This document shows, in pieces, positions 18,624 through 28,425 of a DNA stretch of 64,000 nt (position 1 is the stretch's first letter; the number at the start of each line of letters is the position of its first letter). Below the pieces are notes generated by a model. The model searched no databases. It was not told the DNA's origin and saw only the letters and a program-made list of their open reading frames with translations. The stretch is from assembly GCF_030689685.1 (NCBI RefSeq), contig NZ_JAUYEY010000031.1, positions 94,245 through 158,244 on the forward strand. Reading direction: 5' to 3'. The position numbers and the translations under genes are program-made. This stretch comes from Polaromonas sp. Its GTDB lineage: Bacteria > Pseudomonadota > Gammaproteobacteria > Burkholderiales > Burkholderiaceae_C.

Positions 18624-20144
18624 ATGAAAAATAACAACCTGTTCGCTGCCATGCGCGCGGCCTTTCCCGAGGATCTCGACGCGATTGCGGTCGAGACCGA
18701 CAACGGCCTCTATTACTCATGGCGCGACCTGGAGCGCGGCACGGCCATGCTGGCCAACTTGCTGAAGTCGCTGCAGTTGCCTGAAGGCGCGCGCATCGCG
18801 GTGCAGGTTGAAAAATCGGTCGAGGCCATGATGCTGTATCTGGCCACCCTGCGCGCCGGCTATGTGTTTTTGCCGCTCAATACCGCCTACCAAAGCGCCG
18901 AGATGGCGTACTTCATCGCCAACGCTGAACCCTCGGTGGTGGTGTGTGGCCGCAAAAATTTTGGCTGGGTCAGCAAGATCGCGTTCCAGCAGGGCACCTA
19001 CAACGTCTTCAGCCTGGATGACAACCGCATCGGCTCGCTGCTGGACCGCGCCGCGCAATGCAGCGACAGGCACGAGGTGGTGCCGCGCAAGGCCGACGAC
19101 CTGGCGGCGATTTTGTACACCAGCGGCACCACCGGACGCAGCAAGGGCGCCATGCTGTCGCACCGCAACCTGGCTGACAACGCGCAGGTGCTCAAGGACT
19201 ACTGGGGCTGGAAGACGGGCGACGTGCTGCTCCATGCGCTGCCGATTTTTCATGTGCACGGCCTGTTCGTCGCCATCCACGGCGCGCTGATCAACGGCAG
19301 CAAAATGATCTGGCTGTCGAAGTTTGATCCGAAGCTCGTGGTCGAGAAGCTGCCAGAGGCCACGGTGTTCATGGGCGTGCCCACGCTGTACGTGCGCCTG
19401 CTGGCCGAGCCGGGGCTCACGCGTGAGGCCTGCCGCACTATGCGCCTGTTCGTCGCCGGGTCGGCGCCGCTGCTGATCGAAACCTTCAGGGCCTGGCAGG
19501 AGCGCACCGGCCACACGATTCTCGAGCGTTACGGCATGAGTGAGACCGCCATGCTGACCTCCAACCCCTATGAGGGCGAGCGCCGTGGCGGCACCGTCGG
19601 TTTTGCGCTGCCGGGCGTGAGCCTGCGGGTGCAGGGCGATGGTGGCCAGACCCTGCCGGCCGGCGAGGTCGGCGGCATCGAGGTCAAGGGCCCCAACGTG
19701 TTCCAGGGCTACTGGCGCATGCCGGAAAAGACCAAGGAAGAGTTCACCGCCGATGGTTTCTTCAAGACCGGAGACGTCGGAAAAATCGACGAGCGCGGCT
19801 ACATCCACATCGTCGGGCGCAGCAAGGACCTGATCATCAGCGGCGGCTACAACGTCTACCCGGCCGAGATCGAGGGCTACATCAACGACATGCCGGGCGT
19901 GGCCGAAAGTGCAGTGGTCGGCGTGCCGCACCCCGACTTTGGCGAGGTCGGCGTGGCCATCGTGATCGCCAAACCCGGCAGCACGCTCGACGGCGACGCC
20001 ATCATCGCCGCGCTGAAATCGGGCCTGGCCAACTTCAAGATTCCCAAGCGCTGTTTTGTGGTGACCGAACTGCCGCGCAACACCATGGGCAAGGTGCAGA
20101 AGAATTTGCTGCGCGAGCAGCACAAGGCGCTATTTGCAGGCTGA
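18624..20144 (+). CDS. matB: Malonyl-CoA synthetase
   Basis: A 506-residue ANL-superfamily ligase. The phosphate-binding motif is LYTSGTTGRSKGAML (near residue 166), A5 is ERYGMSETAM (near 300), A7/A8 are FKTGDVGKIDERGYIHIVGR, and the A10 lysine is in PRNTMGKVQKNLLRE (near 490). The N-terminal LFAAMRAAFPEDLDAIAVET matches MatB proteins. Reaction: malonate + ATP + CoA to malonyl-CoA. It completes the operon with matA, so malonate is activated and then decarboxylated to acetyl-CoA. Its last 15 bases overlap the tail of the convergent DMT gene. Confidence 0.93.
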   Translation: MKNNNLFAAMRAAFPEDLDAIAVETDNGLYYSWRDLERGTAMLANLLKSLQLPEGARIAVQVEKSVEAMMLYLATLRAGYVFLPLNTAYQSAEMAYFIANAEPSVVVCGRKNFGWVSKIAFQQGTYNVFSLDDNRIGSLLDRAAQCSDRHEVVPRKADDLAAILYTSGTTGRSKGAMLSHRNLADNAQVLKDYWGWKTGDVLLHALPIFHVHGLFVAIHGALINGSKMIWLSKFDPKLVVEKLPEATVFMGVPTLYVRLLAEPGLTREACRTMRLFVAGSAPLLIETFRAWQERTGHTILERYGMSETAMLTSNPYEGERRGGTVGFALPGVSLRVQGDGGQTLPAGEVGGIEVKGPNVFQGYWRMPEKTKEEFTADGFFKTGDVGKIDERGYIHIVGRSKDLIISGGYNVYPAEIEGYINDMPGVAESAVVGVPHPDFGEVGVAIVIAKPGSTLDGDAIIAALKSGLANFKIPKRCFVVTELPRNTMGKVQKNLLREQHKALFAG

Positions 20145-21074
20145 AGGAGGGGCTTGATTTTTCGCGCGTTCCGGCAGTGTGGCCAGCATCACGCCGGCCA
20201 GCGCCAGCGCAAAAGCCGCCAGTTGCGCCGCGCCCATGGGCTCACCGAGCACGAACACACCGACCAGCGCGGCGCTGATGGGCAGCATCACAGTGAAGAC
20301 ACCTGCCCGGCTGGCCGGCACACCCTTCAGGCCGGTCATCCACAACCACACCGTCCAGACACTGGCAGCGAGCGCATAAAACACCAGCAGCAGCCAGCTT
20401 GTCGGCGCCACTGCCGCAAAGTCAAAACCCCAGGCCAGCCACAGGCCCATGGGGGTGACCAGCACAAAGCCCCAGAGATTGATCAAGGCCGTGATGCGTT
20501 TGGCGCCCAGCGCACCAGTGAGCTTTTTGCCGATCACCGCATAGGCCGCTTCACAAAATACCGCGCCCAGCAGCAGCAAATTGCCCAGCCAGGCGGTTTT
20601 TGAAGCCAAATCAGCCTCCAGCCCATACGGAACGGGCGCAAGCAGCTCTGTTTTTGATAGCGAAACGAGTGCGATGCCGAGCACCGCGCAGGCCACCGCC
20701 AGCCACACACGCGGGCTGATACGCTCGCGCAGGAACAGCCAGCTCAGCACCGCCACCACCGCAGGAATCGCCGCCATGATGACGCCGGCGGCCACCGCGC
20801 TGGACAGGCTGACGCCATACAACATGCAGATCGAAAACAGGAAGTTGCCGAGAAAGGATTCCAGGAACACCAGTTGCCGCGTCTGGCGCGTCATCGGCGC
20901 TTCGCCGGCGGGTTTTTTCAGCCAGTGCAGCATGGCCGCGCCGCCGATGCCGAAACGCAGCCAGGCCAGCAGGAAGACCGGGAAGATCGCCACCAGCGGT
21001 TTGGACAGCGCCACGTAGCTGCCGACCAGCGACATGCTGAGCGCAAGGCAGGCGTAGGCCAGAATGCGGTTCAT
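20130..21074 (-). CDS. EamA/DMT-family transporter
   Basis: A 314-residue, ten-helix inner-membrane protein with two EamA repeats (roughly residues 5-135 and 175-300). The start is ATG 21074 (MNRILAYACLALS). Members export metabolites or amino acids; the substrate is not predictable. The loop between the two repeats, LSKTELLAPVPYGLEADLA, is encoded by the same dispersed repeat that is intergenic elsewhere in this window (20590-20665), showing an in-frame insertion between domains. It is convergent with matB with a 15-bp overlap. Confidence 0.9.
   Translation of the reverse strand: MNRILAYACLALSMSLVGSYVALSKPLVAIFPVFLLAWLRFGIGGAAMLHWLKKPAGEAPMTRQTRQLVFLESFLGNFLFSICMLYGVSLSSAVAAGVIMAAIPAVVAVLSWLFLRERISPRVWLAVACAVLGIALVSLSKTELLAPVPYGLEADLASKTAWLGNLLLLGAVFCEAAYAVIGKKLTGALGAKRITALINLWGFVLVTPMGLWLAWGFDFAAVAPTSWLLLVFYALAASVWTVWLWMTGLKGVPASRAGVFTVMLPISAALVGVFVLGEPMGAAQLAAFALALAGVMLATLPERAKNQAPPSACK
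20645..20661. repeat. GCTCT-N7-ATAGC palindrome inside a DMT gene
   Basis: Variant copy. The flank on its left reads, on the minus strand, GAGCTGCTTGCGCCCGT followed by CCGTATGGGCTGGAGG, the longer form of the repeat. It lies in the linker between the two EamA domains. Confidence 0.6.
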
Positions 21075-21165
21075 TAAAACGGGGGTTCTTTCTAGAGGTG
21101 ATGCGGCGCTGCTGCCGGGGCTGCAACAATGAGCGGAAATCATGCCTTAATTCCGGACCTGAACG

Positions 21166-21576
21166 ATGACTGCTCCCGCCACCCGGCACGTTTTTGTCTA
21201 CGGTACCTTGCGCTGCGGGGAGGTGCGCGACATCACGCGCCTGTGCCCGGCGCGGCAGTTCATCGGCATGGGCAGCGTGGCCGGCGTGCTCTACGACCTC
21301 GGCCCGTATCCCGGCCTGCGGCTGGGTGGCGCGGGCAGGGTGACCGGCGAGGTCTATGCCATCCCTGCTGAACTGGAGCGTCTGCTCGACGAGATCGAGG
21401 AAATCTGGCCACAGCAGACCGGCGAGTACAGCAAGCGCGAGGTGACGGTGCAGATGGACGGCGTGCCGGCCGCTGCCGGGCCGGTTTGCCTGGTCTACGA
21501 AATCAATGCTTCACTTCTGGCCGGCTGCCCGGTCATCACCAGTGGCGATTGGCGCCTCCACAGGCTGGCCTCCTGA
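21166..21576 (+). CDS. Gamma-glutamylcyclotransferase-like protein (AIG2/YtfP family)
   Basis: A 136-residue protein with the family-defining N-terminal FVYGTLRCGE (residues 10-19) and GVLYDLGPYPGL (near 40-51), then a glutamate-containing segment (LLDEIEEIWPQQ) where the catalytic Glu of GGCT enzymes lies. Size and motifs match GGCT-fold cyclotransferases that act on gamma-glutamyl amines or glutathione breakdown products. The specific reaction is not resolved. It is a single gene facing the isocitrate lyase promoter region. Confidence 0.85.
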   Translation: MTAPATRHVFVYGTLRCGEVRDITRLCPARQFIGMGSVAGVLYDLGPYPGLRLGGAGRVTGEVYAIPAELERLLDEIEEIWPQQTGEYSKREVTVQMDGVPAAAGPVCLVYEINASLLAGCPVITSGDWRLHRLAS

Positions 21577-21803
21577 GTTTCAGGCGCCCGGCCGTGTGTT
21601 CGGCGGGCGATTTCCGCAGAACACCTTCATGCTTGGCGACCAGCACGGCGGGAAGCGGGGCATATTTCATGATCCGGGAAAATAATTCCATATCGTGAGA
21701 TGCAAAAATGTTGCAGTGCGCCAAAATTTCTCAATGCAAGAAAATAACTTCCGTATTGCAAAATTTTCTTCAAAGACTGTTGATTTCATTGGGAAAGTTT
21801 TTT

Positions 21804-21849
21804 GTCTTATATAAGACATAAGAGCTTCACAAAGTCTTGTAGAAGACTT
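21804..21849. promoter_or_regulatory. Two tandem operators before isocitrate lyase
   Basis: Two palindromes of the same design, GTCTT-N4-AAGAC: GTCTTATATAAGAC at 21804-21817 and GTCTTGTAGAAGAC at 21834-21847 (arms extend to AAGTCTT/AAGACTT). Their centres are exactly 30 bp apart, about three helical turns, which suggests cooperative binding of one dimeric regulator on one DNA face. They lie 89-134 bp before the aceA start in an AT-rich 361-bp gap that otherwise holds no gene. Confidence 0.7.
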
Positions 21850-21937
21850 AAAGTGGAGTCCAGAACAAACAACACGGCCTTCAAACAAGTGCAGCGCGGT
21901 TTGTCCCCTTTTTCCTTTCAACCTCTGGAGTGACCCC

Positions 21938-23257
21938 ATGCCACAGACCCTCACCGAACAACTGAGCCGCGAACAACAAATTGCCGCCCTCGAAAAAGAC
22001 TGGACGACCAACCCCCGCTGGAAGGGCATCAAGCGCGGCTACAGCGCCGCCGACGTCGTGCGCCTGCGTGGCTCCTTCCCGATTGAGCACACGCTGGCGC
22101 GCCGCGGTGCAGAAAAACTGTGGAACATCCTGCACAGCGAGCCCTACGTCAACTGCCTGGGTGCGCTGACAGGCGGCCAGGCCATGCAACAGGTCAAGGC
22201 TGGCGTCAAGGCCATCTACCTGTCGGGCTGGCAAGTCGCCGCCGACAACAACACTTACTCCAACATGTACCCCGACCAGTCGCTGTACCCGGTGGACTCG
22301 GTGCCCAAGGTTGTCGAAACCATCAACAACACCTTCCGCCGTGCCGACGAAATCCAGCACTCCAAAGGCATCGACGCTGGCGACAAGGGTTACATCGACT
22401 ACTTCGCGCCTATCGTGGCCGATGCTGAAGCCGGTTTCGGCGGCGTGCTCAATGCTTTTGAACTGATGAAAGCCATGATCAAGTCGGGCGCCGGTGGCGT
22501 GCACTGGGAAGACCAATTGGCTTCGGTCAAGAAATGCGGTCACATGGGCGGCAAGGTGCTGCTCCCAACCCGCGAGTCCTGCCAGAAACTGATCGCTGCC
22601 CGCATGGCTGCCGACGTTTGCGGCGTGCCCACACTTGTTATCGCCCGTACCGACGCTGAAGCCGCCGACCTGCTGACCTCCGACTATGACGAGATCGACA
22701 AGCCTTTCCTGACTGGCGAGCGCACGGCCGAAGGTTTTTACAAGACCCGCAAAGGCCTGGACCAAGCCGTGTCACGCGCCAATGCCTATGCACATTACGC
22801 CGACCTGGTGTGGTGCGAGACCGGCACGCCCGATCTGGATTTTGCCAAGCAGTTTGCCGATGCCGTGCACAAGGTGCACCCCGGCAAGATGCTGGCCTAC
22901 AACTGCTCGCCATCGTTCAACTGGAAGAAAAACCTGGACGACGCGACCATCGCCAAGTTCCAGCGCGAGCTCGGCGCCATGGGTTACAAGTACCAGTTCA
23001 TCACGCTCGCCGGTATTCACTCCATGTGGTACAACATGTATGACCTGTCGCAAGACTACGTCAAGCGCGGCATGACGGCCTACATCGAGAAGGTGCAGGA
23101 GCCCGAATTCGCAGCCCGTGACCGCGGCTACACCTTTGTGTCGCACCAGCAGGAAGTCGGCACCGGTTACTTCGACGAAGTCACCACCGCCATCCAGGGC
23201 GGCAAGTCCAGCGTGACCGCGCTGACCGGCTCGACTGAAGAAGAGCAGTTCCACTGA
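21938..23257 (+). CDS. aceA: Isocitrate lyase
   Basis: A 439-residue glyoxylate-shunt enzyme that splits isocitrate to glyoxylate and succinate. The catalytic signature [11 protein letters not shown] is near residue 203, substrate-binding [12 protein letters not shown] near 107, and [11 protein letters not shown] near 318. Length and motifs match the bacterial short form. Malate synthase is not next to it. The 5' region carries two evenly spaced operators, so carbon-source control is likely. With acs it permits growth on acetate and on the acetyl-CoA made by the malonate operon. Confidence 0.96.
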   Translation: MPQTLTEQLSREQQIAALEKDWTTNPRWKGIKRGYSAADVVRLRGSFPIEHTLARRGAEKLWNILHSEPYVNCLGALTGGQAMQQVKAGVKAIYLSGWQVAADNNTYSNMYPDQSLYPVDSVPKVVETINNTFRRADEIQHSKGIDAGDKGYIDYFAPIVADAEAGFGGVLNAFELMKAMIKSGAGGVHWEDQLASVKKCGHMGGKVLLPTRESCQKLIAARMAADVCGVPTLVIARTDAEAADLLTSDYDEIDKPFLTGERTAEGFYKTRKGLDQAVSRANAYAHYADLVWCETGTPDLDFAKQFADAVHKVHPGKMLAYNCSPSFNWKKNLDDATIAKFQRELGAMGYKYQFITLAGIHSMWYNMYDLSQDYVKRGMTAYIEKVQEPEFAARDRGYTFVSHQQEVGTGYFDEVTTAIQGGKSSVTALTGSTEEEQFH

Positions 23258-23297
23258 GCTGACATGCTCTCATCGCGGTCGCCTGCGGGCGGTCGTG

Positions 23298-23335
23298 GCC
23301 CGGCCCACGCTACACGCGTCGGCCGGGCTTTTTTC
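23298..23335 (+). terminator. Intrinsic terminator after aceA
   Basis: Stem GCCCGGCC / GGCCGGGC (23298-23305 and 23321-23328) with a 15-base loop and a T6 tract, 40 bp after the aceA stop. Confidence 0.85.
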
Positions 23336-23365
23336 TGGCGCTTGCGATTGGCGGACACGGTCCCC

Positions 23366-23394
23366 CTGCCAGGAATCCAAAGCTGCCGTAAAAT
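23366..23394 (+). promoter_or_regulatory. Candidate sigma-70 promoter of the thrS operon
   Basis: A -35-like CTGCCA (23366-23371) and a -10-like TAAAAT (23389-23394) with 17-bp spacing. Transcription would begin near 23401, about 42 nt before the leader peptide start. Prediction only. Confidence 0.5.
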
Positions 23395-23442
23395 AGGGCC
23401 ATGCAATCAATCAAGCTGGAAACAGGAAGGATAGTTCGGGTT

Positions 23443-23526
23443 ATGACACCGCGAACTACGACCACGCCTCCGGTTTGGAGTCATCCAGGGCGCTTGCCGC
23501 ATCCCCCGATGATTAGTAGCTACTGA
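23443..23526 (+). CDS. Threonine-rich leader peptide of thrS (candidate attenuator)
   Basis: A 27-codon ORF starting ATG ACA CCG CGA ACT ACG ACC ACG, which reads MTPRTTTTPPVWSHPGRL... and ends at TGA 23524-23526. Five of the first eight codons are threonine. A strong Shine-Dalgarno AGGAAGGA (23424-23431) lies 11 nt before the ATG. The ORF is followed after 33 nt by an intrinsic terminator that ends 27 nt before threonyl-tRNA synthetase. This is the arrangement of ribosome-mediated attenuation: a shortage of charged tRNA-Thr would stall the ribosome on the Thr codons and change leader folding. The peptide itself is not expected to have a function. No known family entry is recalled for it. Confidence 0.75.
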   Translation: MTPRTTTTPPVWSHPGRLPHPPMISSY

Positions 23527-23535
23527 ATAGATAGC
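23519..23535. repeat. GCTAC-N7-ATAGC palindrome at the end of the thrS leader ORF
   Basis: The arms are at 23519-23523 and 23531-23535. The leader-peptide stop codon TGA lies in the spacer, so this dispersed repeat supplies the end of the ORF. Confidence 0.55.
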
Positions 23536-23558
23536 AAACCTCCATTCCTCAGCATCTC

Positions 23559-23586
23559 AAAGCGCGGCATTCACCGCGCTTTTTTA
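23559..23586 (+). terminator. Terminator/attenuator directly before thrS
   Basis: Stem AGCGCGG / CCGCGCT (23561-23567 and 23574-23580), six-base loop, then T6. It lies only 27 nt before the thrS ATG and inside its transcript, so it cannot be a simple gene-end terminator. The left arm could instead pair with GCGCTT at 23490-23495 or with CCGCG at 23449-23453 in the leader, which gives possible antiterminator structures. Confidence 0.8.
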
Positions 23587-23612
23587 TTTCCGAATCTCTG
23601 AGTCCCACCACC

Positions 23613-25520
<1,908 letters not shown>

Positions 25521-25578
25521 TTGTTGACTTGTTTGTGAGTCAAATCAGCTATTCGTCCTTGCTGGACGGGCGCAGGCC

Positions 25579-25595
25579 GCTATAGCTTTTATAGC
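25579..25595. repeat. GCTAT-N7-ATAGC palindrome between thrS and infC
   Basis: The arms are at 25579-25583 and 25591-25595, 21 bp before the infC start. A separate hairpin TTGACT/AGTCAA (25524-25543) follows the thrS stop. Confidence 0.6.
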
Positions 25596-25616
25596 AATGT
25601 TTACAGGATTAAAACC

Positions 25617-26225
25617 ATCGCTACTGAATTTCGTGACCGCCGTCACCGTGAAGAACGCAAGCACCGCTTGAACCGTGAAATCATGGCCCCTGAGGTACGC
25701 CTGACAGGGCCCGACAATGAGCCTTTGGGCGTTGTCAGCATCATGGAAGCCTTGCGCCTGGCAGGTGAGGCGGACGTTGATCTTGTTGAAATCTCCCCCA
25801 CAGCGGTTCCGCCAGTGTGCCGGTTGATGGATTACGGCAAGTTCAAATACGCCGAGCAGAAAAAAGCGGCCGAAGCGAAGTCCAAGCAGAAGGTCATCGA
25901 GGTCAAGGAAATCAAGTTCCGGCCCGGTACCGACGATGGTGACTACAACATCAAGTTGCGCAACATCAAGCGCTTCTTGGAAGAGGGCGATAAATGCAAG
26001 ATCACCTTGCGTTTTCGCGGTCGCGAGATCACGCATCAGGAATTGGGCCTGGCCCTGCTGGCGCGTATCCGCGACGAGTTGGCTGATTTGATTGTGGTGG
26101 AGCAGTTTCCCAAGCTCGAAGGCCGGCAGATGGTCATGATGATCGCGCCGGGCAAGAAGAAGGTGGCTGCCAAGCCCGCAGCGGTGCCCGCGGAAGCGGC
26201 ACCGGTTGCATCGACAAACGCCTGA
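25617..26225 (+). CDS. infC: Translation initiation factor IF-3 with an ATC start codon
   Basis: A 202-residue IF-3. The N-terminal domain contains [21 protein letters not shown], a linker rich in Lys/Glu ([16 protein letters not shown]) follows, and the C-terminal domain contains [30 protein letters not shown] sequence. No ATG gives a full N-terminus: the conserved [16 protein letters not shown] precedes the first ATG. The start is placed at ATC 25617, because AGGA at 25605-25608 is eight bases upstream. E. coli infC uses AUU and is autoregulated by IF-3 discrimination against such starts; the same logic probably applies here. The C-terminus has an unusual Ala/Pro-rich tail ([19 protein letters not shown]). 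Confidence 0.9.
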   Translation: MATEFRDRRHREERKHRLNREIMAPEVRLTGPDNEPLGVVSIMEALRLAGEADVDLVEISPTAVPPVCRLMDYGKFKYAEQKKAAEAKSKQKVIEVKEIKFRPGTDDGDYNIKLRNIKRFLEEGDKCKITLRFRGREITHQELGLALLARIRDELADLIVVEQFPKLEGRQMVMMIAPGKKKVAAKPAAVPAEAAPVASTNA

Positions 26226-26283
26226 GGGCGTTGTCGCGGAAAAGGATTTGAGCCTGCAGGTGTGGTTACCGGCAGGTTCTTGA

Positions 26284-26426
26284 GGGGGATGCGAAAGCAT
26301 GTCCCGCGAAGGCAGGTCACACTGCTTTCCAAACGTGGTGATGTGAAAATCGCCACGACAAGTGGAAGAGTTAAAAACTCGCCACACAAGTGGCTCGGGG
26401 CCATCAAGTCTGCGTAAGGTTCGCAG
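26284..26426 (+). ncRNA. Structured leader before rpmI-rplT (candidate L20-type control region)
   Basis: The 234-bp gap between infC and rpmI codes for nothing but contains five consecutive hairpins: GGGGGATGC-gaaa-GCATGTCCC (26284-26305), CCAC/GTGG (26353-26365), GAGTT/AACTC (26368-26380), GCCAC-acaa-GTGGC (26381-26394) and CTGCG/CGCAG (26410-26426). In other bacteria L20 represses this operon through RNA structure in this position. Homology to those leaders is not visible by eye. Confidence 0.45.
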
Positions 26427-26459
26427 CGCCTCACGAGCACAAATGAAAAGGAGCATTTA

Positions 26460-26663
26460 ATGCCCAAAATGAAGACCAAAAGCGGCGCCAAAAAGCGTTT
26501 CCGCGTTCGTCCTGGTGGCACCGTCAAGCGCGGCCAAGCCTTCAAACGTCACATCCTGACCAAGAAGACCACCAAAAACAAACGTCACTTGCGTGGTTCA
26601 GTTGCTGTTCATGAGACCAATATGGGTCACATGGCACAGATGCTGCCCGGCATGGGCATTTAA
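26460..26663 (+). CDS. rpmI: 50S ribosomal protein L35
   Basis: A 67-residue basic protein, [20 protein letters not shown]..., with the family pattern [24 protein letters not shown]. The usual length is 64-66. It is followed by rplT after 24 bp, and AAAGGAG lies just before the ATG. Confidence 0.97.
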   Translation: MPKMKTKSGAKKRFRVRPGGTVKRGQAFKRHILTKKTTKNKRHLRGSVAVHETNMGHMAQMLPGMGI

Positions 26664-26687
26664 TAACGACGAACAAGGAGTACTCAC

Positions 26688-27047
26688 ATGCCTCGCGTCA
26701 AACGTGGTGTAACGGCTCGCGCCCGCCACAAAAAAGTTCTCGCCCTTGCAAAAGGTTTCCGCGGCCGCCGCGGCAATGTCTTCAGGATCGCCAAAGAAGC
26801 GGTGATGAAGGCCGGGCAATATGCCTACCGTGACCGCCGCACCAAAAAGCGCGTGTTCCGCCGTCTCTGGATTGCGCGTATCAACGCCGCAAGCCGTTCG
26901 TTCGGCATGACCTACAGCCAGTTTGCCAATGGCCTGAAGAAAGCCGGTATCGAGATCGACCGCAAGGTTCTGTCCGACATGGCGATCCATGACAGTGCCG
27001 CTTTTGGTGCCATCGTGGACCAGGTCAGGGCCAAGCTTGCTGCTTGA
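26688..27047 (+). CDS. rplT: 50S ribosomal protein L20
   Basis: A 119-residue, highly basic protein with the L20 signature [23 protein letters not shown] near residues 17-40 and the conserved [44 protein letters not shown] C-terminal part. L20 binds 23S rRNA early in assembly and in several bacteria represses its own operon. AAGGAG precedes the ATG. Confidence 0.97.
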   Translation: MPRVKRGVTARARHKKVLALAKGFRGRRGNVFRIAKEAVMKAGQYAYRDRRTKKRVFRRLWIARINAASRSFGMTYSQFANGLKKAGIEIDRKVLSDMAIHDSAAFGAIVDQVRAKLAA

Positions 27048-27065
27048 TTTTTTGAGGGCTAGCCA

Positions 27066-27082
27066 GCTATTGAATTGATAGC
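27066..27082. repeat. GCTAT-N7-ATAGC palindrome after rplT
   Basis: The arms are at 27066-27070 and 27078-27082, followed by GCTGCTAGCG, the extension also seen in other copies. Confidence 0.6.
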
Positions 27083-27101
27083 TGCTAGCGCACAAAAGAC
27101 G

Positions 27102-27137
27102 AGGGCTGGAGCTTGAAAAGGCTCTGGCCCTTTTTTT
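27102..27137 (+). terminator. Probable terminator after rplT
   Basis: Imperfect stem AGGGCTGGAGC / GGCTCTGGCCCT with a short loop and a T7 tract (27131-27137). It may separate pheST transcription from the ribosomal-protein genes. Confidence 0.65.
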
Positions 27138-27143
27138 CGATTG

Positions 27144-27221
27144 AACAAGGAGGTCAAAGAGATCAAAGAACAATTCGAGGTGAATTTTTTCAGCCTCCTT
27201 TATCTCTTTGATCTCCTTGTT
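27144..27221. repeat. Long inverted repeat before pheS
   Basis: The left arm (27144-27168, AACAAGGAGGTCAAAGAGAT...) and right arm (27198-27221, ...ATCTCTTTGATCTCCTTGTT) pair over about 24 bases with one G-U pair and one bulge, leaving a 29-base loop. It ends 17 bp before the pheS ATG. The arms contain AAGGAGGTCAA, a Shine-Dalgarno-like element that would be hidden in the stem. Confidence 0.75.
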
Positions 27222-27238
27222 AAATAGGTTTTTGCACC

Positions 27239-28291
27239 ATGACCGATTTAGATTCCATTGTTGAAGACGCTGGTGCCGCTTTTTCTGTAGCCATCACACC
27301 GGCCGATCTGGAAAATGCCAAGGCGCAGTTTCTGGGCAAGTCTGGCCGCATCACGGAGTTGATGAAGGGTCTGGCGGCCCTCCCGGTGGAAGAAAAAAAG
27401 TCCCGCGGCGCCGCCATCAACCAGGCCAAGCAAGGCGTTGAAGCCGCACTGACCGTGCGCCGTCAGGCACTTGCTGATGCCGAACTGCAGTTGCAGCTCA
27501 AGGCCGAGGCCCTCGATGTGAGCCTGCCCGGCCGCCAGCGGCCCCAAGGTGGCCTGCACCCGGTGTCGCTGACCCTGGAGCGCATTGAGGCCATCTTCGG
27601 CTCCATGGGTTTTGATGTCGCGCAAGGCCCGGAGATCGAAACCGACTGGTTCAACTTCACCGCGCTGAACACGCCCGAGGACCATCCGGCGCGTTCCATG
27701 CACGACACCTTTTATGTCGAGGGCGGTACCGACACCGCTCCCAACCTGCTGCGTACCCACACGAGCCCGATGCAGATCCGCTATGCGGTGCAACATGTCA
27801 AGAAGCACCGCGCACTGATTGATGCCGGTGGTGCGATGCCGGAGATCCGGGTGATCGCGCCTGGCCGCACCTACCGCGTCGACAGCGATGCCACGCATTC
27901 GCCGATGTTCCACCAGTGCGAAGGCCTGTGGATAGGCGAAAACGTCAGCTTCAAGGACCTGAAGGTCGTCTTCACTGACTTCTGCCGGACGTTTTTCGAA
28001 TCCGATGACCTGGTGTTGCGCTTTCGCCCCAGCTTTTTCCCGTTCACCGAGCCCAGCGCAGAGATTGATATCCAGTTCCAGGCCGGTCCACCGGCCGGCC
28101 GCTGGCTGGAAGTGGCCGGCTCCGGTCAGGTGCACCCGAACGTGGTCCGCAACATGGGCCTGGACCCGGAGAAGTACATCGGTTTTGCCTTCGGCATGGG
28201 GCCGGACCGGCTGACCATGCTGCGTTATGGCGTCAATGACCTGCGTCTGTTTTTTGACGGCGATATCCGCTTTTTATCGCAATTTCAATAA
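27239..28291 (+). CDS. pheS: Phenylalanyl-tRNA synthetase alpha subunit
   Basis: A 350-residue class II catalytic subunit. It has an N-terminal coiled-coil region (residues 1-90), motif 2 around [21 protein letters not shown] (near 210), phenylalanine-pocket [17 protein letters not shown] (near 260) and motif 3 [17 protein letters not shown] (near 320). It forms an alpha2-beta2 enzyme with PheT. Long purine-rich inverted repeats stand on both sides of the gene. Confidence 0.97.
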   Translation: MTDLDSIVEDAGAAFSVAITPADLENAKAQFLGKSGRITELMKGLAALPVEEKKSRGAAINQAKQGVEAALTVRRQALADAELQLQLKAEALDVSLPGRQRPQGGLHPVSLTLERIEAIFGSMGFDVAQGPEIETDWFNFTALNTPEDHPARSMHDTFYVEGGTDTAPNLLRTHTSPMQIRYAVQHVKKHRALIDAGGAMPEIRVIAPGRTYRVDSDATHSPMFHQCEGLWIGENVSFKDLKVVFTDFCRTFFESDDLVLRFRPSFFPFTEPSAEIDIQFQAGPPAGRWLEVAGSGQVHPNVVRNMGLDPEKYIGFAFGMGPDRLTMLRYGVNDLRLFFDGDIRFLSQFQ

Positions 28292-28309
28292 ATTGGAATT
28301 GAAGAATTT

Positions 28310-28400
28310 GAACAAAGAGATCAAAGAGGAAAGGAGGAAAAACCAATGGAATCTTCCTCCTTCATCGCCTTCAACTCCTTGACCTCCTTGACCTCCTTGT
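28310..28400. repeat. Imperfect long inverted repeat between pheS and pheT
   Basis: The left arm is 28310-28339 (AACAAAGAGATCAAAGAGG...), and the right arm is 28353-28400, which holds GACCTCCTT twice. Pairing is imperfect with wobbles. The sequence is clearly related to the repeat before pheS. Confidence 0.6.
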
Positions 28401-28425
28401 GGCATTAAATGGTATTTGACTCATC

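Noticed and set aside
18717..20123. A 468-codon minus-strand frame across matB
   Set aside because: Antisense shadow with no domain pattern and no ribosome site.
23336..23612. T-box riboswitch before thrS
   Set aside because: T-boxes are not known in this phylum and no T-box sequence (UGGN'N-type bulge) is seen; the Thr-rich ORF explains the layout better.
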